The notes: generated by a model from the sequence alone, not told the origin. DNA of 64,000 nt from Bradyrhizobium centrolobii (GCF_001641635.1 NZ_LUUB01000054.1:1-64000), one strand, 5' to 3'; numbered from the stretch's first letter, positions 8,500-16,584 are shown. Made by a program: numbers and translations.

Positions 8500-8610
8500 G
8501 TGGATCTGTTGGTTTTCGAGTTCCTGGGACTGGCGCTGGTCGCCATGTGCGTGGTCGTGGTGGCGCTGCCCTGCGCCCGCAAACCCTCGCAGCGGATCCG
8601 TTACGAGTAG
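8500..8610 (+). CDS. Predicted 36-residue single-span membrane protein
   Basis: A short frame opened by GTG reads VDLLVFEFLGLALVAMCVVV and ends ARKPSQRIRYE before TAG. It has one hydrophobic span of about 22 residues and a positively charged end (R, K, R, R), as expected of a small inner-membrane protein with a cytoplasmic C-terminus. GGGGGA lies 7-8 bases before the GTG, a plausible ribosome binding site. It stands alone between the LysR gene and rnd. I recognise no family. The alternative is non-coding sequence; the compact hydrophobic-then-basic layout and the RBS are the only support. Confidence 0.5.
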   Translation: MDLLVFEFLGLALVAMCVVVVALPCARKPSQRIRYE

Positions 8611-8726
8611 GATTTTCGGCCGATGTGAGCGATTCCGGCCCAATGCAAGGCTCGAATTCGCTACGAGCCCCTTGACATCACAGCACTTTCGGCAGAACGG
8701 CTGATGCTACGTGTCATGGGCCGTTC

Positions 8727-9875
8727 ATGGATCTGATTACCACCACCGCTGACCTCGCGGCTGCCTGCAGCCGGCTGGCCAAGCACCCCGTCATTACCGT
8801 CGATACCGAGTTCCTGCGCGAAACCACCTACTACCCGCTATTGTGCGTGGTGCAGATGGCGAGCGCTGAGGAAGCGGTGGTCATTGACGCCCTGGCCGAG
8901 GGTATCGACCTCAAGCCGTTCTTCGAGCTGATGAGCAATGAGAGCGTGCTGAAGGTGTTCCACGCCGCCCGCCAGGACATCGAGATCATCTGGCATCAGG
9001 CCAACATCATTCCGCATCCGGTGTTCGACACCCAGGTCGCGGCCATGGTGCTCGGCTACGGCGACAGCATTGCCTACGACCAGCTGGTCGAGAAGGTGAC
9101 CGGCCACCGGCCGGACAAGACCCACCGCTTCACCGACTGGTCGCGCCGGCCGCTGACCAAGGAGCAGATGCATTACGCGGTGTCCGACGTCACGCATCTG
9201 CGCGACGTCTTTGCAACGCTGGACGCGGACCTGAAGAAGCGCTGCCGCAGCGAATGGGTCTCCATCGAGATGGAGGTCCTGACTTCGCCGCGCACCTACG
9301 ACTTCCACCCCGAACGCGCCTGGGAGCGGCTGAAGACGCGGGTCCGCAAGCCGAAGGACCTCGCGGTGCTGATGGAGGTCGCGGCCTGGCGCGAGCAGGA
9401 GGCGCAGAGCCGCGACGTGCCGCGCGGCCGCGTGCTGCGCGACGAGGCGATCAGCGACATCGCGACCCACGCGCCGAACACGCTGGAAAAGCTCGCCCAT
9501 CTGCGCTCGGTGCCGAAGGGCTTTGAGAAATCCAAATGGGGCGCGGATATCGTCGCTGCGGTCGAGCGCGGGCTGGCGCGGGATTTCTCGACACTGCCGA
9601 AGCTGGAGAAGCCGCGCAACAACTCCAATGGCGCGGCGATCGTCGAGCTGTTGAAGGTGCTGCTGCGCATGACGGCGGAGCGCCATGCGGTGGCGAGCAA
9701 GGTGATCGCGACCGTCGACGATCTCGAAGAGATCGCAGCCGACGACGAGGCCGACGTGCCGGCGCTGCGCGGCTGGCGCCGCGAGCTGTTCGGCGACGCC
9801 GCGCTCAAACTCAAGCGCGGCGAGCTGGCACTCGCGATCGAAAAAGGCCGCGTGATCGGGGTGAAGCGGGCGTAG
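8727..9875 (+). CDS. rnd: Ribonuclease D
   Basis: 3'-5' exoribonuclease of 382 residues that trims the 3' ends of tRNA precursors and other stable RNAs. The DEDDy catalytic residues are in place: D26 and E28 in [10 protein letters not shown]84 in [10 protein letters not shown], and Y150 with D154 in [12 protein letters not shown]. An HRDC-type nucleic-acid-binding domain follows around residues 210-290 ([20 protein letters not shown]), then the C-terminal extension. The length is normal for the family. It appears to be a single-gene unit, and an inverted repeat lies just past its stop. Confidence 0.95.
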   Translation: MDLITTTADLAAACSRLAKHPVITVDTEFLRETTYYPLLCVVQMASAEEAVVIDALAEGIDLKPFFELMSNESVLKVFHAARQDIEIIWHQANIIPHPVFDTQVAAMVLGYGDSIAYDQLVEKVTGHRPDKTHRFTDWSRRPLTKEQMHYAVSDVTHLRDVFATLDADLKKRCRSEWVSIEMEVLTSPRTYDFHPERAWERLKTRVRKPKDLAVLMEVAAWREQEAQSRDVPRGRVLRDEAISDIATHAPNTLEKLAHLRSVPKGFEKSKWGADIVAAVERGLARDFSTLPKLEKPRNNSNGAAIVELLKVLLRMTAERHAVASKVIATVDDLEEIAADDEADVPALRGWRRELFGDAALKLKRGELALAIEKGRVIGVKRA

Positions 9876-9898
9876 TCTGCCCTCCATACCTCCCCAAT

Positions 9899-10025
9899 GT
9901 CGTCCTGGCGAAAGCGAGGACCCATTACCCCAGGGAGGAGTTCGGCGAAGACGTGTTGTCCGGTACTCCTACCAACCGCTATCGATAGATTACGCGGTAT
10001 GGGTCCTGGCTTTCGCCAGGACGAC
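9899..10025. repeat. Intergenic inverted repeat with GTCGTCCTGGCGAAAGC arms
   Basis: 25 bp arms at 9899-9923 and 10001-10025 are inverted copies with one mismatch, separated by 77 bases. The arm contains CTGGCGAAAGC. This looks like a mobile intergenic palindrome of the kind dispersed through rhizobial genomes, but a second copy is not visible in this window. It sits between the convergent ends of rnd and the aminotransferase, where it may form a stem and act as a bidirectional transcript end. Confidence 0.7.
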
Positions 10026-10067
10026 ACCGAAGGTGTGAGCGACAGTCAACTCACCATGACCCGCCGC

Positions 10068-11450
10068 CTACGCCGGCGTAAGCTTCGCCGCCTCCGGCTT
10101 CATGTCGTCCAGCACGCCTGCGATCGCGGTGACCAGCTCGTCGATCTGGCCCTTGTTGACGATCAGTGGCGGGCAGATGGCGATGGCGTCCAGCATGTTG
10201 CGCGAGATCACGCCGCGCTCCTGGAGCATGCGACTGGCGATGCCGCCGACGGCGCCGGGCGTCGCCGCTGCCGTCTTGCGCTGCTTGTCGAGCACGAGCT
10301 CGAGAGCCGCGATCATGCCGACGCCGCGGACCTCGCCGACCAAGGGATGGCCGGCGAGCTCGCGCAACTTGCCCTGCAGATAGGCACCCGTCTCGGCGGC
10401 GTGCGCGACCAGACCGCGCTCCTCGATGATCTTCAGGTTTTCCAGCGCCACGGCCGAGCCGACGGGGTGGCCGCCGGCGGTGAAGCCGTGGCCGAGCACG
10501 CCGATCTTGTTGCTCTCATCTGCGACCGGCTCGAACATGCGGTCGTTCAGAATGATCGCCGACAGCGGGAAGTAGCTCGAGGTAATCTGCTTGGAGACCA
10601 CGATCGCATCGGGCTTGATGCCGTAGGTCTCGCAGCCAAACATCTTGCCGGTGCGGCCGAAGCCGCAGATGACCTCGTCGGCCACCAGCAGGATGTCGTA
10701 TTCGTTCAGGACCTTCTGGATCTTGTCCCAGTAGGTCGCGGGCGGCACGATGACGCCGCCCGCGCCCATCACCGGCTCGCCGAAGAAGGCCGCGATCGTC
10801 TCTGGCCCTTCCTTGACGATCAGGGCTTCCAGCTCCTCGGCCCGCCGCGTCGCAAAGGCTTCCTCGCTCTCGCCTGGTGCGCCGTCCTTGTAGAAATGCG
10901 GCGAACCCGTGTGCAGGATGTTCGGCAGCGGGAGGTCGAAGGAGCGATGATTGTTCGGCAGCCCGGTGAGGCTTGCGGAGGCGATGGTGACGCCGTGATA
11001 GGCACGCAGGCGGCTGATCACCTTCTTGCGCTGCGGCTGGCCCAGCGCATTGGAACGATAGGCGATCAGCTTCAGGACGGTGTCGTTCGCCTCCGAGCCG
11101 GAATTGGTGAAGAACACCTTGCTCATCGGCACCGGCGCGAGCGCAACCAGCTTCTCGGCGAGATCGATCGAGGGCCCGTGCGATTTTGCCGAGAACGTAT
11201 GGTAGAAAGGTAGAGCCTGCATCTGCCGGTACGCGGCCTCGACCAGCCGCTTCTCGTTGAAGCCGAGCCCAACGCTCCACAGCCCCGCCATCGCCTCGAA
11301 ATAGCGCTTGCCCGTCGCATCGAAGACGTAAGGCCCCTCGCCGCGCTCGATCACCAGGGGACCCACCTGCTGATGGGTGCGCGCGTTGGTGTAGGGATGG
11401 AGCTGGTAGGCTACATCCCGGGCCTCTTGCGAATTGGGCAGCATGGACAT
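10068..11450 (-). CDS. Class III (omega) PLP-dependent aminotransferase
   Basis: Cytosolic PLP enzyme that moves an amino group, typically from an omega-amino acid or amine to pyruvate or 2-oxoglutarate. Signatures are TNSGSEANDTVLKLIAYR (cofactor phosphate binding), the aspartate in LLVADEVICGFGRTG, and the Schiff-base lysine in AIVVSKQITSSYFPLSA. GFTAGGHPVGSAVALENL completes the fold. The length of about 460 residues is normal. Start codons at 11465, 11450 and 11444 are all in frame; MSMLPNSQEA at 11450 is a compromise choice. The exact donor (beta-alanine, putrescine, taurine or other) cannot be told from sequence. Confidence 0.88.
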   Translation of the reverse strand: MSMLPNSQEARDVAYQLHPYTNARTHQQVGPLVIERGEGPYVFDATGKRYFEAMAGLWSVGLGFNEKRLVEAAYRQMQALPFYHTFSAKSHGPSIDLAEKLVALAPVPMSKVFFTNSGSEANDTVLKLIAYRSNALGQPQRKKVISRLRAYHGVTIASASLTGLPNNHRSFDLPLPNILHTGSPHFYKDGAPGESEEAFATRRAEELEALIVKEGPETIAAFFGEPVMGAGGVIVPPATYWDKIQKVLNEYDILLVADEVICGFGRTGKMFGCETYGIKPDAIVVSKQITSSYFPLSAIILNDRMFEPVADESNKIGVLGHGFTAGGHPVGSAVALENLKIIEERGLVAHAAETGAYLQGKLRELAGHPLVGEVRGVGMIAALELVLDKQRKTAAATPGAVGGIASRMLQERGVISRNMLDAIAICPPLIVNKGQIDELVTAIAGVLDDMKPEAAKLTPA

Positions 11451-11593
11451 TGCGGAGATCCTCAAGGCTTCACGTCACGTCGCCGGCGTGGCCAGCATCG
11501 TCACTTGGCTATTGCGACAATAGAGAACTTGCAACGTCATTTCGTCGGCAGCAATTGCCCGGCAGCGTTGCAGAAAGCAGTGCCGTGCCCTGT

Positions 11594-11764
11594 TCAGGCC
11601 GCCCCGTCATCATCATCGTCATCGGCGCCGTCGGCGGCCTCCCTCACCTCGACGAGCGCCATCGAGAGAAGATAGACGGTCGTAGGCAGGCCAAGCCGGC
11701 GCGCCCTTTCGACGGCGCGCGACAAATCGCCTGCCAGCTCCTTCAGCTCGTCCCCCGGAGACAA
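11594..11764 (-). CDS. Small acidic-tailed protein of 56 residues, unknown function
   Basis: A short frame opened by TTG begins LSPGDELKELAGDLSRAVER, continues with a hydrophobic helix (LPTTVYLLSMALVEVREA) and ends in six consecutive aspartates then GAA. An in-frame TGA lies just upstream of the TTG, so no longer version exists. AGGTGGG lies about 10 bases before the TTG. The start is 13 bases after the stop of the isochorismatase-like gene, so it would be the last gene of that operon. The amphipathic helix followed by a run of aspartates suggests a small partner or regulatory protein. I recognise no family. Confidence 0.5.
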   Translation of the reverse strand: MSPGDELKELAGDLSRAVERARRLGLPTTVYLLSMALVEVREAADGADDDDDDGAA

Positions 11765-11777
11765 TGTCGTAGCCCAC

Positions 11778-12362
11778 CTATCCGCCGGTCGCGTTCATCT
11801 GCACCGCGATGGCGCCGCCCGTCCTGACCAGTTCGGCGCTGGTCCGGATTGTAGCAAAATTAGCGATGACATTCATCACCGCCTGCTTGTAGGTGGCAGC
11901 CTCGCCCGCGCCCGGCTGCCGGCAGGCTACCGCGTCACCGACCACTTGGTAGCGATGACTGCGGTGAAATCCGTCGACCACGGTGGCCAGGATGGTCTCG
12001 TCCAGAGAAAAGCCGAGCAGTACGCACCGCACACTGCGGATATTGGACATGAAGTCGACGAACCGCGACGAACTATAGGCCGAGGGCAGCGGGTGCTCGA
12101 ACGTCATTTCCCCCGGCCTCGGCTTCAGTTCGGGGATCCAATCGGTCAGCTTGGATGCCGGATTGAACCAGGCCGCCTGCGCGATGCGCTTTAAGTGCAT
12201 CACCGGCCAGAGATTGTCGCGCCACAGCGTCAGCAGGTCCTGGCAGCGCGACATGGTGGCGTCGCCGTCGAGGATGACGTGGCGACGCCCCTGCGTCAGA
12301 TACTCGACCTGGAGATCCGCGCAGACCAGGATCGGCGGATCGTCGTCGACGGAAACCAGCAT
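11778..12362 (-). CDS. Isochorismatase-fold protein lacking catalytic Cys and Lys
   Basis: 194 residues with the cysteine-hydrolase (isochorismatase/nicotinamidase) pattern: an N-terminal ILVCADLQVEYL holding the expected catalytic Asp (D16), and SVRCVLLGFSLDETILATVV, which aligns with the family's nucleophile loop (normally D-I-C-V-x-A-T). The cysteine position is threonine (T123), and the segment expected to carry the catalytic lysine reads MTFEHPLPSAYSSS without a lysine. Hydrolysis by the usual mechanism is therefore unlikely; a binding or scaffold role, or a different chemistry, is possible. It is 25 bases downstream of a GNAT-like gene in the same operon. Confidence 0.7.
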   Translation of the reverse strand: MLVSVDDDPPILVCADLQVEYLTQGRRHVILDGDATMSRCQDLLTLWRDNLWPVMHLKRIAQAAWFNPASKLTDWIPELKPRPGEMTFEHPLPSAYSSSRFVDFMSNIRSVRCVLLGFSLDETILATVVDGFHRSHRYQVVGDAVACRQPGAGEAATYKQAVMNVIANFATIRTSAELVRTGGAIAVQMNATGG

Positions 12363-12387
12363 TTGCTTGCTTATGGCTGCATCAATT

Positions 12388-13014
12388 CTAACGATCGGCC
12401 AGCGCGAGATCGCGCAACGGCGAAGTTACCGCCCGTCCCGCCGAGGCATCGAGCACGCCAGGCCGATCCCAGTCGCCCTCGGGACGGATGATCACATAGG
12501 GATCGCTGTCCAGCGTGATGGCGTCCGGCCCCGGCTCGATCTCGAGCACCATCTCCGTATAGGAGAAATCGGAGAAGGTGATCTTGCGGTTGTGGCCGAG
12601 CGGCTTGGCGCCGAAATGGGCCCAGAAATCGACCAGACGGTCCTGTGCCTGGCCGTAGATCTTGCGGAACCCCTTGCGCTTCACATAGTCGACGCTCGCC
12701 TGCACCAGCTTGAACGAGACGCGCGAGCGCCGATATTGGTGACGCACCGCGAGCCGCTCGACCTTGGCGAATTCGCCGAAGAAGCGCACCCGCAGGCAGC
12801 CTGCAGGCTCGTTGCCGACGAAACCGATGAAATGCGCCGCCACCAGATCGTTGCCGTCGAACTCCTCCTCGAACGGACAATCCTGCTCGGCGAGATAGAC
12901 CGCAGAACGGATGGAGGTGACCAGCATGAGGTCGCTGGGATTGCGCGCGATCCTGACGGTGATGGCGCGGGAGTCCGGTTTGGCGAGAGGGATTCTAGTG
13001 CCGTGCATCTGCAA
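12388..13014 (-). CDS. GNAT-fold acyltransferase-like protein
   Basis: 208 residues. The central part reads as a GNAT fold: HFIGFVGNEPAGCLRVRFF (strands 2-4), KVERLAVRHQYRRSRVSFKL (acyl-CoA-binding motif A region) and KIYGQAQDRLVDFWAHFGAK. The pyrophosphate loop lacks the usual Gly residues (YRRSRVS). The N-terminal half (YLAEQDCPFEEEFDGNDLVAA) is reminiscent of the autoinducer-synthase branch of this superfamily, but this is not enough to call it one. Its start overlaps the upstream GNAT-like gene by about 20 bases, so the two are coupled. In-frame ATGs at 13014 and 13008 are both possible. Confidence 0.72.
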   Translation of the reverse strand: MQMHGTRIPLAKPDSRAITVRIARNPSDLMLVTSIRSAVYLAEQDCPFEEEFDGNDLVAAHFIGFVGNEPAGCLRVRFFGEFAKVERLAVRHQYRRSRVSFKLVQASVDYVKRKGFRKIYGQAQDRLVDFWAHFGAKPLGHNRKITFSDFSYTEMVLEIEPGPDAITLDSDPYVIIRPEGDWDRPGVLDASAGRAVTSPLRDLALADR

Positions 13015-13612
13015 AACTCCTTGCTTGGATGACCGAGCCCGGCATGCGCATCGGCCGCCTATTCCAGGGCCGCTCGTAACACCAGAGATCGGGCTGGAAG
13101 CTCGCGACGGGCTCGAAGCCAGTCGCCTTCATGATGTCGCGTCCTGCGACGGTCGACGGCTGCGCATAGCAATCCGCGCTGCGAAACCGCTCCTGACGCA
13201 GATGCGCCGCGGCTTTGCCGAGTCCGGCGATCCCACGGCCCTTGGCCGCGATCGCCCAGATGTAGATGGCGGACACCTCCTCGCCGGCGGCGGCGAGATG
13301 GCGCGTATCGGGCGCGGTCAGGCAGATTTCGTCGAGCAGCAGCGCATCATGCCCGCGATCGTTGAGGAACAGGAAGGCCATGCCGCCGAGCAGGCTGCCT
13401 TTCCGGCTGAAGGTCAGGATGCTCTGGCGATCGAAGGTGAAGTATCTCGCAAGTTCCGCCGTCCCGATCCGCACGCCCGGCACCAGCCGGCGCGCCATGT
13501 CCGAAAGCGTCGCAATTTCGGAAAATTGCGCACAACGGACATCGATGTCCGGGCTCAGAGGGAGTGAGTCAAAATCATGCCTTGCGGCAAACGAGCCCCT
13601 TTCCATACCCAT
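12995..13612 (-). CDS. GNAT-like acetyltransferase, first gene of the operon
   Basis: 205 residues with a probable GNAT core: SLLGGMAFLFLNDRGHDALLL, EICLTAPDTRHLAA, then AIAAKGRGIAGLGKAAAHLR in the acyl-CoA-binding position, and a substrate-side end with ATGFEPVASFQPDLWCYERPW. No closer family is recognised and the substrate is unknown. It heads a minus-strand operon with a second GNAT-like gene (overlapping), an isochorismatase-like gene and a small acidic-tailed protein. It is divergent from a LysR gene about 100 bases away, which is the likely regulator. ATGs at 13612 and 13606 are both plausible starts. Confidence 0.7.
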   Translation of the reverse strand: MGMERGSFAARHDFDSLPLSPDIDVRCAQFSEIATLSDMARRLVPGVRIGTAELARYFTFDRQSILTFSRKGSLLGGMAFLFLNDRGHDALLLDEICLTAPDTRHLAAAGEEVSAIYIWAIAAKGRGIAGLGKAAAHLRQERFRSADCYAQPSTVAGRDIMKATGFEPVASFQPDLWCYERPWNRRPMRMPGSVIQARSFADARH

Positions 13613-13705
13613 GTCACCCCTTTATCGTTCGTCGTTTTCGCGCGCCGCTATGACGGGCAGCTTAGCGGTTGGGGATCAGGAGTATGCAGCAACTATTGCA
13701 CCGGG

Positions 13706-13725
13706 GTGCTGCGATGATGCAGCAC
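13706..13725. promoter_or_regulatory. Perfect palindrome over the LysR start codon
   Basis: GTGCTGC and GCAGCAC flank GATGAT, which contains the proposed ATG of the LysR gene. It could be a LysR binding site in the divergent promoter region, or an RNA hairpin that hides the start codon. Either reading is inference from symmetry and position. Confidence 0.4.
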
Positions 13726-14724
13726 CGTGAAGAAGCCCTGGATGCGTCTTGGGACGATTTGAAGCTGTTTTTAGCGTGCGCAAAATATAAAAGCTTTCGC
13801 AACGCCGCTGAGGAACTCGGCCTGACGTCGACCACGCTGATGCGCCGGATCGACCGGCTCGAGGAGAGCATCGGCTGCAAGCTGTTCCTGCGTGACCAGA
13901 GCGGGCTCACGCTCAGCGACGAAGGCACCGCGATGATTGCCGACGTCGCGCACATGGAGCGTCATGCCTTCAACGTGTTTCGCCGCGCCTCGCGCTCGTC
14001 GAACGATACGACCGGCACCGTGCGCGTCGCAGTGACGGAGGGCCCCGGCAATTTCTGGATTCTGCCGCGGCTGATCGATTTCCAGAAGACCTATCGCAAG
14101 ATCACCGTCGATCTGCGCTGCGCGATGGAGCAGACCGATGTCGCGCGGCTGGAATCCGATATTGCGATTCAGCTCGCGCCCCCCACCAATCCCGATCTGA
14201 TCGTCGCGAAGCTCGGACGTCTGCACATCTACCCCTTCGTCTCCAAGGACTACGAGAACCTCTACGGCGTGCCTGCGACGCTCGCCGAATTGAATAACCA
14301 CCGGATCATCAAGCAGAGCGCGCCGCAGGTCGACGACAGCGCCTATGCCCGCGTGCTTGGGCTGCAGTCGCTGGAGGGCATCGTCGGGATCAAGACCAAT
14401 TCCTCGGTCGGCGTGCTCTATGCGGTTGAGCGCGGCGCGGGCATCGGCTTCCTGCCGACGGTGTCGATCGCGCTCGGTGCTCCGCTCGTCGCGGTCGATC
14501 TCGGCGTGAGCCACCATGCCGACCTCTGGCTCACCTATCACAAGGAGTTTCGCGCCTCCGAGCGGCACAAGATCGTGGTCGACTGGCTGAAGAAGATTTT
14601 CGATCCCAGGACCTATCCCTGCTTCCGCGACGAGTTCATTCACCCGAACGCGCTGGTGCCGATGATGGCGTCGGCACGCGAAGGATTTGGACTGGCCGGC
14701 TACGTCGCGGCGACTCCGACGTGA
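13714..14724 (+). CDS. LysR-family transcriptional regulator, divergent from the GNAT operon
   Basis: About 336 residues from the ATG at 13714. The N-terminal helix-turn-helix is clear (WDDLKLFLACAKYKSFRNAA, then TLMRRIDRLEESIGCKLFLR), followed by the effector domain (VRVAVTEGPGNFWILPRLID). In-frame starts also exist at 13684 (ATG) and 13669 (TTG). 13714 is preferred because GGGGTG precedes it and it brings the helix-turn-helix near the N-terminus, but the choice is uncertain. It diverges from the two-GNAT operon and is the natural candidate to control it. The C-terminal tail beyond the effector domain (about 40 residues) is longer than usual. Confidence 0.87.
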   Translation: MMQHREEALDASWDDLKLFLACAKYKSFRNAAEELGLTSTTLMRRIDRLEESIGCKLFLRDQSGLTLSDEGTAMIADVAHMERHAFNVFRRASRSSNDTTGTVRVAVTEGPGNFWILPRLIDFQKTYRKITVDLRCAMEQTDVARLESDIAIQLAPPTNPDLIVAKLGRLHIYPFVSKDYENLYGVPATLAELNNHRIIKQSAPQVDDSAYARVLGLQSLEGIVGIKTNSSVGVLYAVERGAGIGFLPTVSIALGAPLVAVDLGVSHHADLWLTYHKEFRASERHKIVVDWLKKIFDPRTYPCFRDEFIHPNALVPMMASAREGFGLAGYVAATPT

Positions 14725-14740
14725 GCGCGGGCGCGCCGCC

Positions 14741-15901
14741 TCACCATCTGTATTCGAAACCGACCGTGCCCTGGTGCGAGCTGAGCTCGTTGCGGAACTT
14801 GCCATCGTAGTTGATGTAGAGCCGCGCGGTGTTGGTCAGGCTGAGCGAGGCGGAAGCGCCGGCATCCATGCCGTAGCGGCTCTCGCCAATGCCGGGCACG
14901 ATGATGCTCTGCGTGCCGAGGCTGACCTGGACCGAGCCCAGGTCCTGATGGAAATTGTCGACGAACTTGCCATAGCCCAACAGATCCAGAATCTTCTGGT
15001 CGAAGATGAAGTAGCGCCCGATCTCAGCCCCGATCATGACGCGCGCGCGCGAAATTGCCGTCGAGCCGACATTGAGCGGGTCAAGTCCGCCCGACTCCAC
15101 GAACGAGGCGCTGGTGGCGCGGACATATTCGAGCGCGCCCTTGGGCACGATCCGCATCTGATCCTTGGTCCAGTAATAGCTGATCTCAGTCAGGGCGCCG
15201 TCGACCGCGGCGCGATAGCCCGCGGTCGCCAGGCCGAGGCCGGTGTCCCTGCTGGAATGGACCTTGCCAAAGCCGTGCACCACCGCGAAGGCCCAGGTCC
15301 AGGGCCCCTTGTCGACGGAGCCGTTGAAGCCGAGCTGGGTCAGGTCGAGCGTTGCCGACTGCAGCGCCAGCGGCACGTCGATGTCGGTGTGGCTCTGATC
15401 GACGGAGAAGCCGATATTGACGCCCGGCGCCAGCCGCGCGCCGAAGCCGGCGACGCCCCCGAACGTCTTGCGCTTGTCGCCGACGAAGTCGCCCTGCGCG
15501 TCGGTCCGGACCGAGATGCCATAGCCCTCGAACCAGGTGCGGTAGCGCGGGTCCTCCGTGCTCTCCGAAGCACCGCCGCCGCCGGGATTGGTGCGGAGGG
15601 AGCGGCTGACGCCGCCCGACGCCTGGTTGCCGAGCCGCTCCAAAAACCCCGAGCCGAGATCGAGCGTCGTGTTGCCGGCCGACAGGTCGTAGTTGGTGGC
15701 AGTCGGCACAGGGACCGGCGTCGGTGACGGCGTCGGTGTAGGCGTAGGCCTCGGGCTTGGCGTCGGGCTCTGCGCAAATCCCGGCGTTGCCGACATGATC
15801 ACGGCGAACGCAAAAGCCATCGCGATCGCAGTCGCGATACAGCGGACCCGGTCCAGCCTGATCCTCTGCCGTATCCCGCAGAGCTGCGATGTGCAGCGCA
15901 T
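14741..15901 (-). CDS. Autotransporter-type outer-membrane beta-barrel protein
   Basis: 386 residues. Hydrophobic signal sequence (about 21-39) with probable cleavage near GFAQ at 44, then a Pro/Thr-rich linker of some 25 residues (alternating P-T and P-S pairs), then a barrel: WFEGYGISVRTDAQGDF is the typical autotransporter barrel entry, and the chain ends in aromatic-alternating strands finishing FEYRW, the C-terminal insertion signal for the BAM complex. There is almost no passenger domain, so it may act as a barrel or display a short proline-rich segment. The ATG at 15901 is chosen because it starts just before the signal sequence; a longer frame upstream lacks coding character. It converges with the LysR gene. 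Confidence 0.8.
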   Translation of the reverse strand: MRCTSQLCGIRQRIRLDRVRCIATAIAMAFAFAVIMSATPGFAQSPTPSPRPTPTPTPSPTPVPVPTATNYDLSAGNTTLDLGSGFLERLGNQASGGVSRSLRTNPGGGGASESTEDPRYRTWFEGYGISVRTDAQGDFVGDKRKTFGGVAGFGARLAPGVNIGFSVDQSHTDIDVPLALQSATLDLTQLGFNGSVDKGPWTWAFAVVHGFGKVHSSRDTGLGLATAGYRAAVDGALTEISYYWTKDQMRIVPKGALEYVRATSASFVESGGLDPLNVGSTAISRARVMIGAEIGRYFIFDQKILDLLGYGKFVDNFHQDLGSVQVSLGTQSIIVPGIGESRYGMDAGASASLSLTNTARLYINYDGKFRNELSSHQGTVGFEYRW

Positions 15902-16281
15902 GACGACAATTCCCGAAGCAAAATGGCAGCGCGCAAAAATGCAACACACGCGGCGGCGCGTGCGGCGATTTGTGCTGAACTGCCACGGAGTGGTCAATCG
16001 GTTGCAGCGCCCGATCAAGGGTGATTGCTTCCGATTGTGGTTCCTCTGCCACAGGTTTGAAATTGCAGTCCGGGACAACCGGTTCGCTCTTGAAAACTGC
16101 CCGCTGCTTGCTAACGCGCGATTTTCATGTTGCAATATCCGACACAATCGGATTTGGCCGCTCGACTGTGCGTTTCGCGACGTTGACACTCAAGACTCGA
16201 ACAGACTTCCGGAAGCCCGTTTGTGGCGTGGCACGCGAAAAGCGGCCGCGTCTTTTTTGTATCTAGAGGAGGAGACTGGCG
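15902..16281 (+). promoter_or_regulatory. Long leader and promoter region of the cold-shock gene
   Basis: 380 bases without a gene. A TTGACA hexamer at 16183-16188 could be the -35 of the cold-shock promoter. ATCCGA and TCGGAT (16137-16153) form an inverted repeat just upstream. At 16233-16258 a short stem (ACGCG/CGCGT) is followed by CTTTTTT, which resembles a weak terminator or attenuator in the leader. A strong GAGGAGGAG ribosome binding site precedes the ATG. Cold-shock genes are often controlled through such leaders; that role here is inferred. Confidence 0.45.
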
Positions 16282-16485
16282 ATGCAAAAGGGCACCGTCA
16301 AATGGTTCAACCCGACCAAGGGCTATGGGTTCATCAAGCCGAACGGCAGCGACAAGGACGTGTTCGTCCATATCTCTGCCGTCGAGCGCGCGGGCCTCAC
16401 GACCCTCAATGAAAACCAGGTGGTTGAATACGACCTCGTGGAGAACCGCGGCAAGACATCCGCGGAGAACCTCAAGGTTTCCTGA
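16282..16485 (+). CDS. Cold-shock domain protein (CspA family)
   Basis: 67-residue single-stranded nucleic-acid-binding protein that melts RNA structure. RNP1 (KGYGFIKP, near 13-20) and RNP2 (DVFVHISAV, near 26-34) are both present, and the length is that of a single cold-shock domain. A strong ribosome binding site (GAGGAGGAG) precedes the ATG. The gene stands alone between its long leader and a strong hairpin terminator. Several paralogues are usual in this group, so a specific number in the csp series cannot be given. Confidence 0.95.
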   Translation: MQKGTVKWFNPTKGYGFIKPNGSDKDVFVHISAVERAGLTTLNENQVVEYDLVENRGKTSAENLKVS

Positions 16486-16522
16486 TTTCTCGCAACACTC
16501 TCGCGCAGAGATCACGACGTTG

Positions 16523-16550
16523 CCCCCGGCTCTGCCGGGGGATTTTGTTT
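16523..16550 (+). terminator. Rho-independent terminator of the cold-shock gene
   Basis: CCCCCGGC and GCCGGGGG pair around TCT, followed by ATTTTGTTT, starting 37 bases after the cold-shock stop. Confidence 0.9.
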
Positions 16551-16584
16551 GGCTTGGAGCCCCGGTCCGCATGGGCTGCATGCA

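Noticed and set aside
12388..13014. Reading the second GNAT-like gene as an acyl-homoserine-lactone synthase
   Set aside because: Only a loose fold-level resemblance is visible; the conserved autoinducer-synthase residues could not be identified and no luxR-type gene is adjacent.
14687..15727. A 346-codon plus-strand frame opposite the autotransporter barrel
   Set aside because: Arg/Glu/Ala-rich without domains; the minus-strand product has signal peptide, linker and barrel ending.
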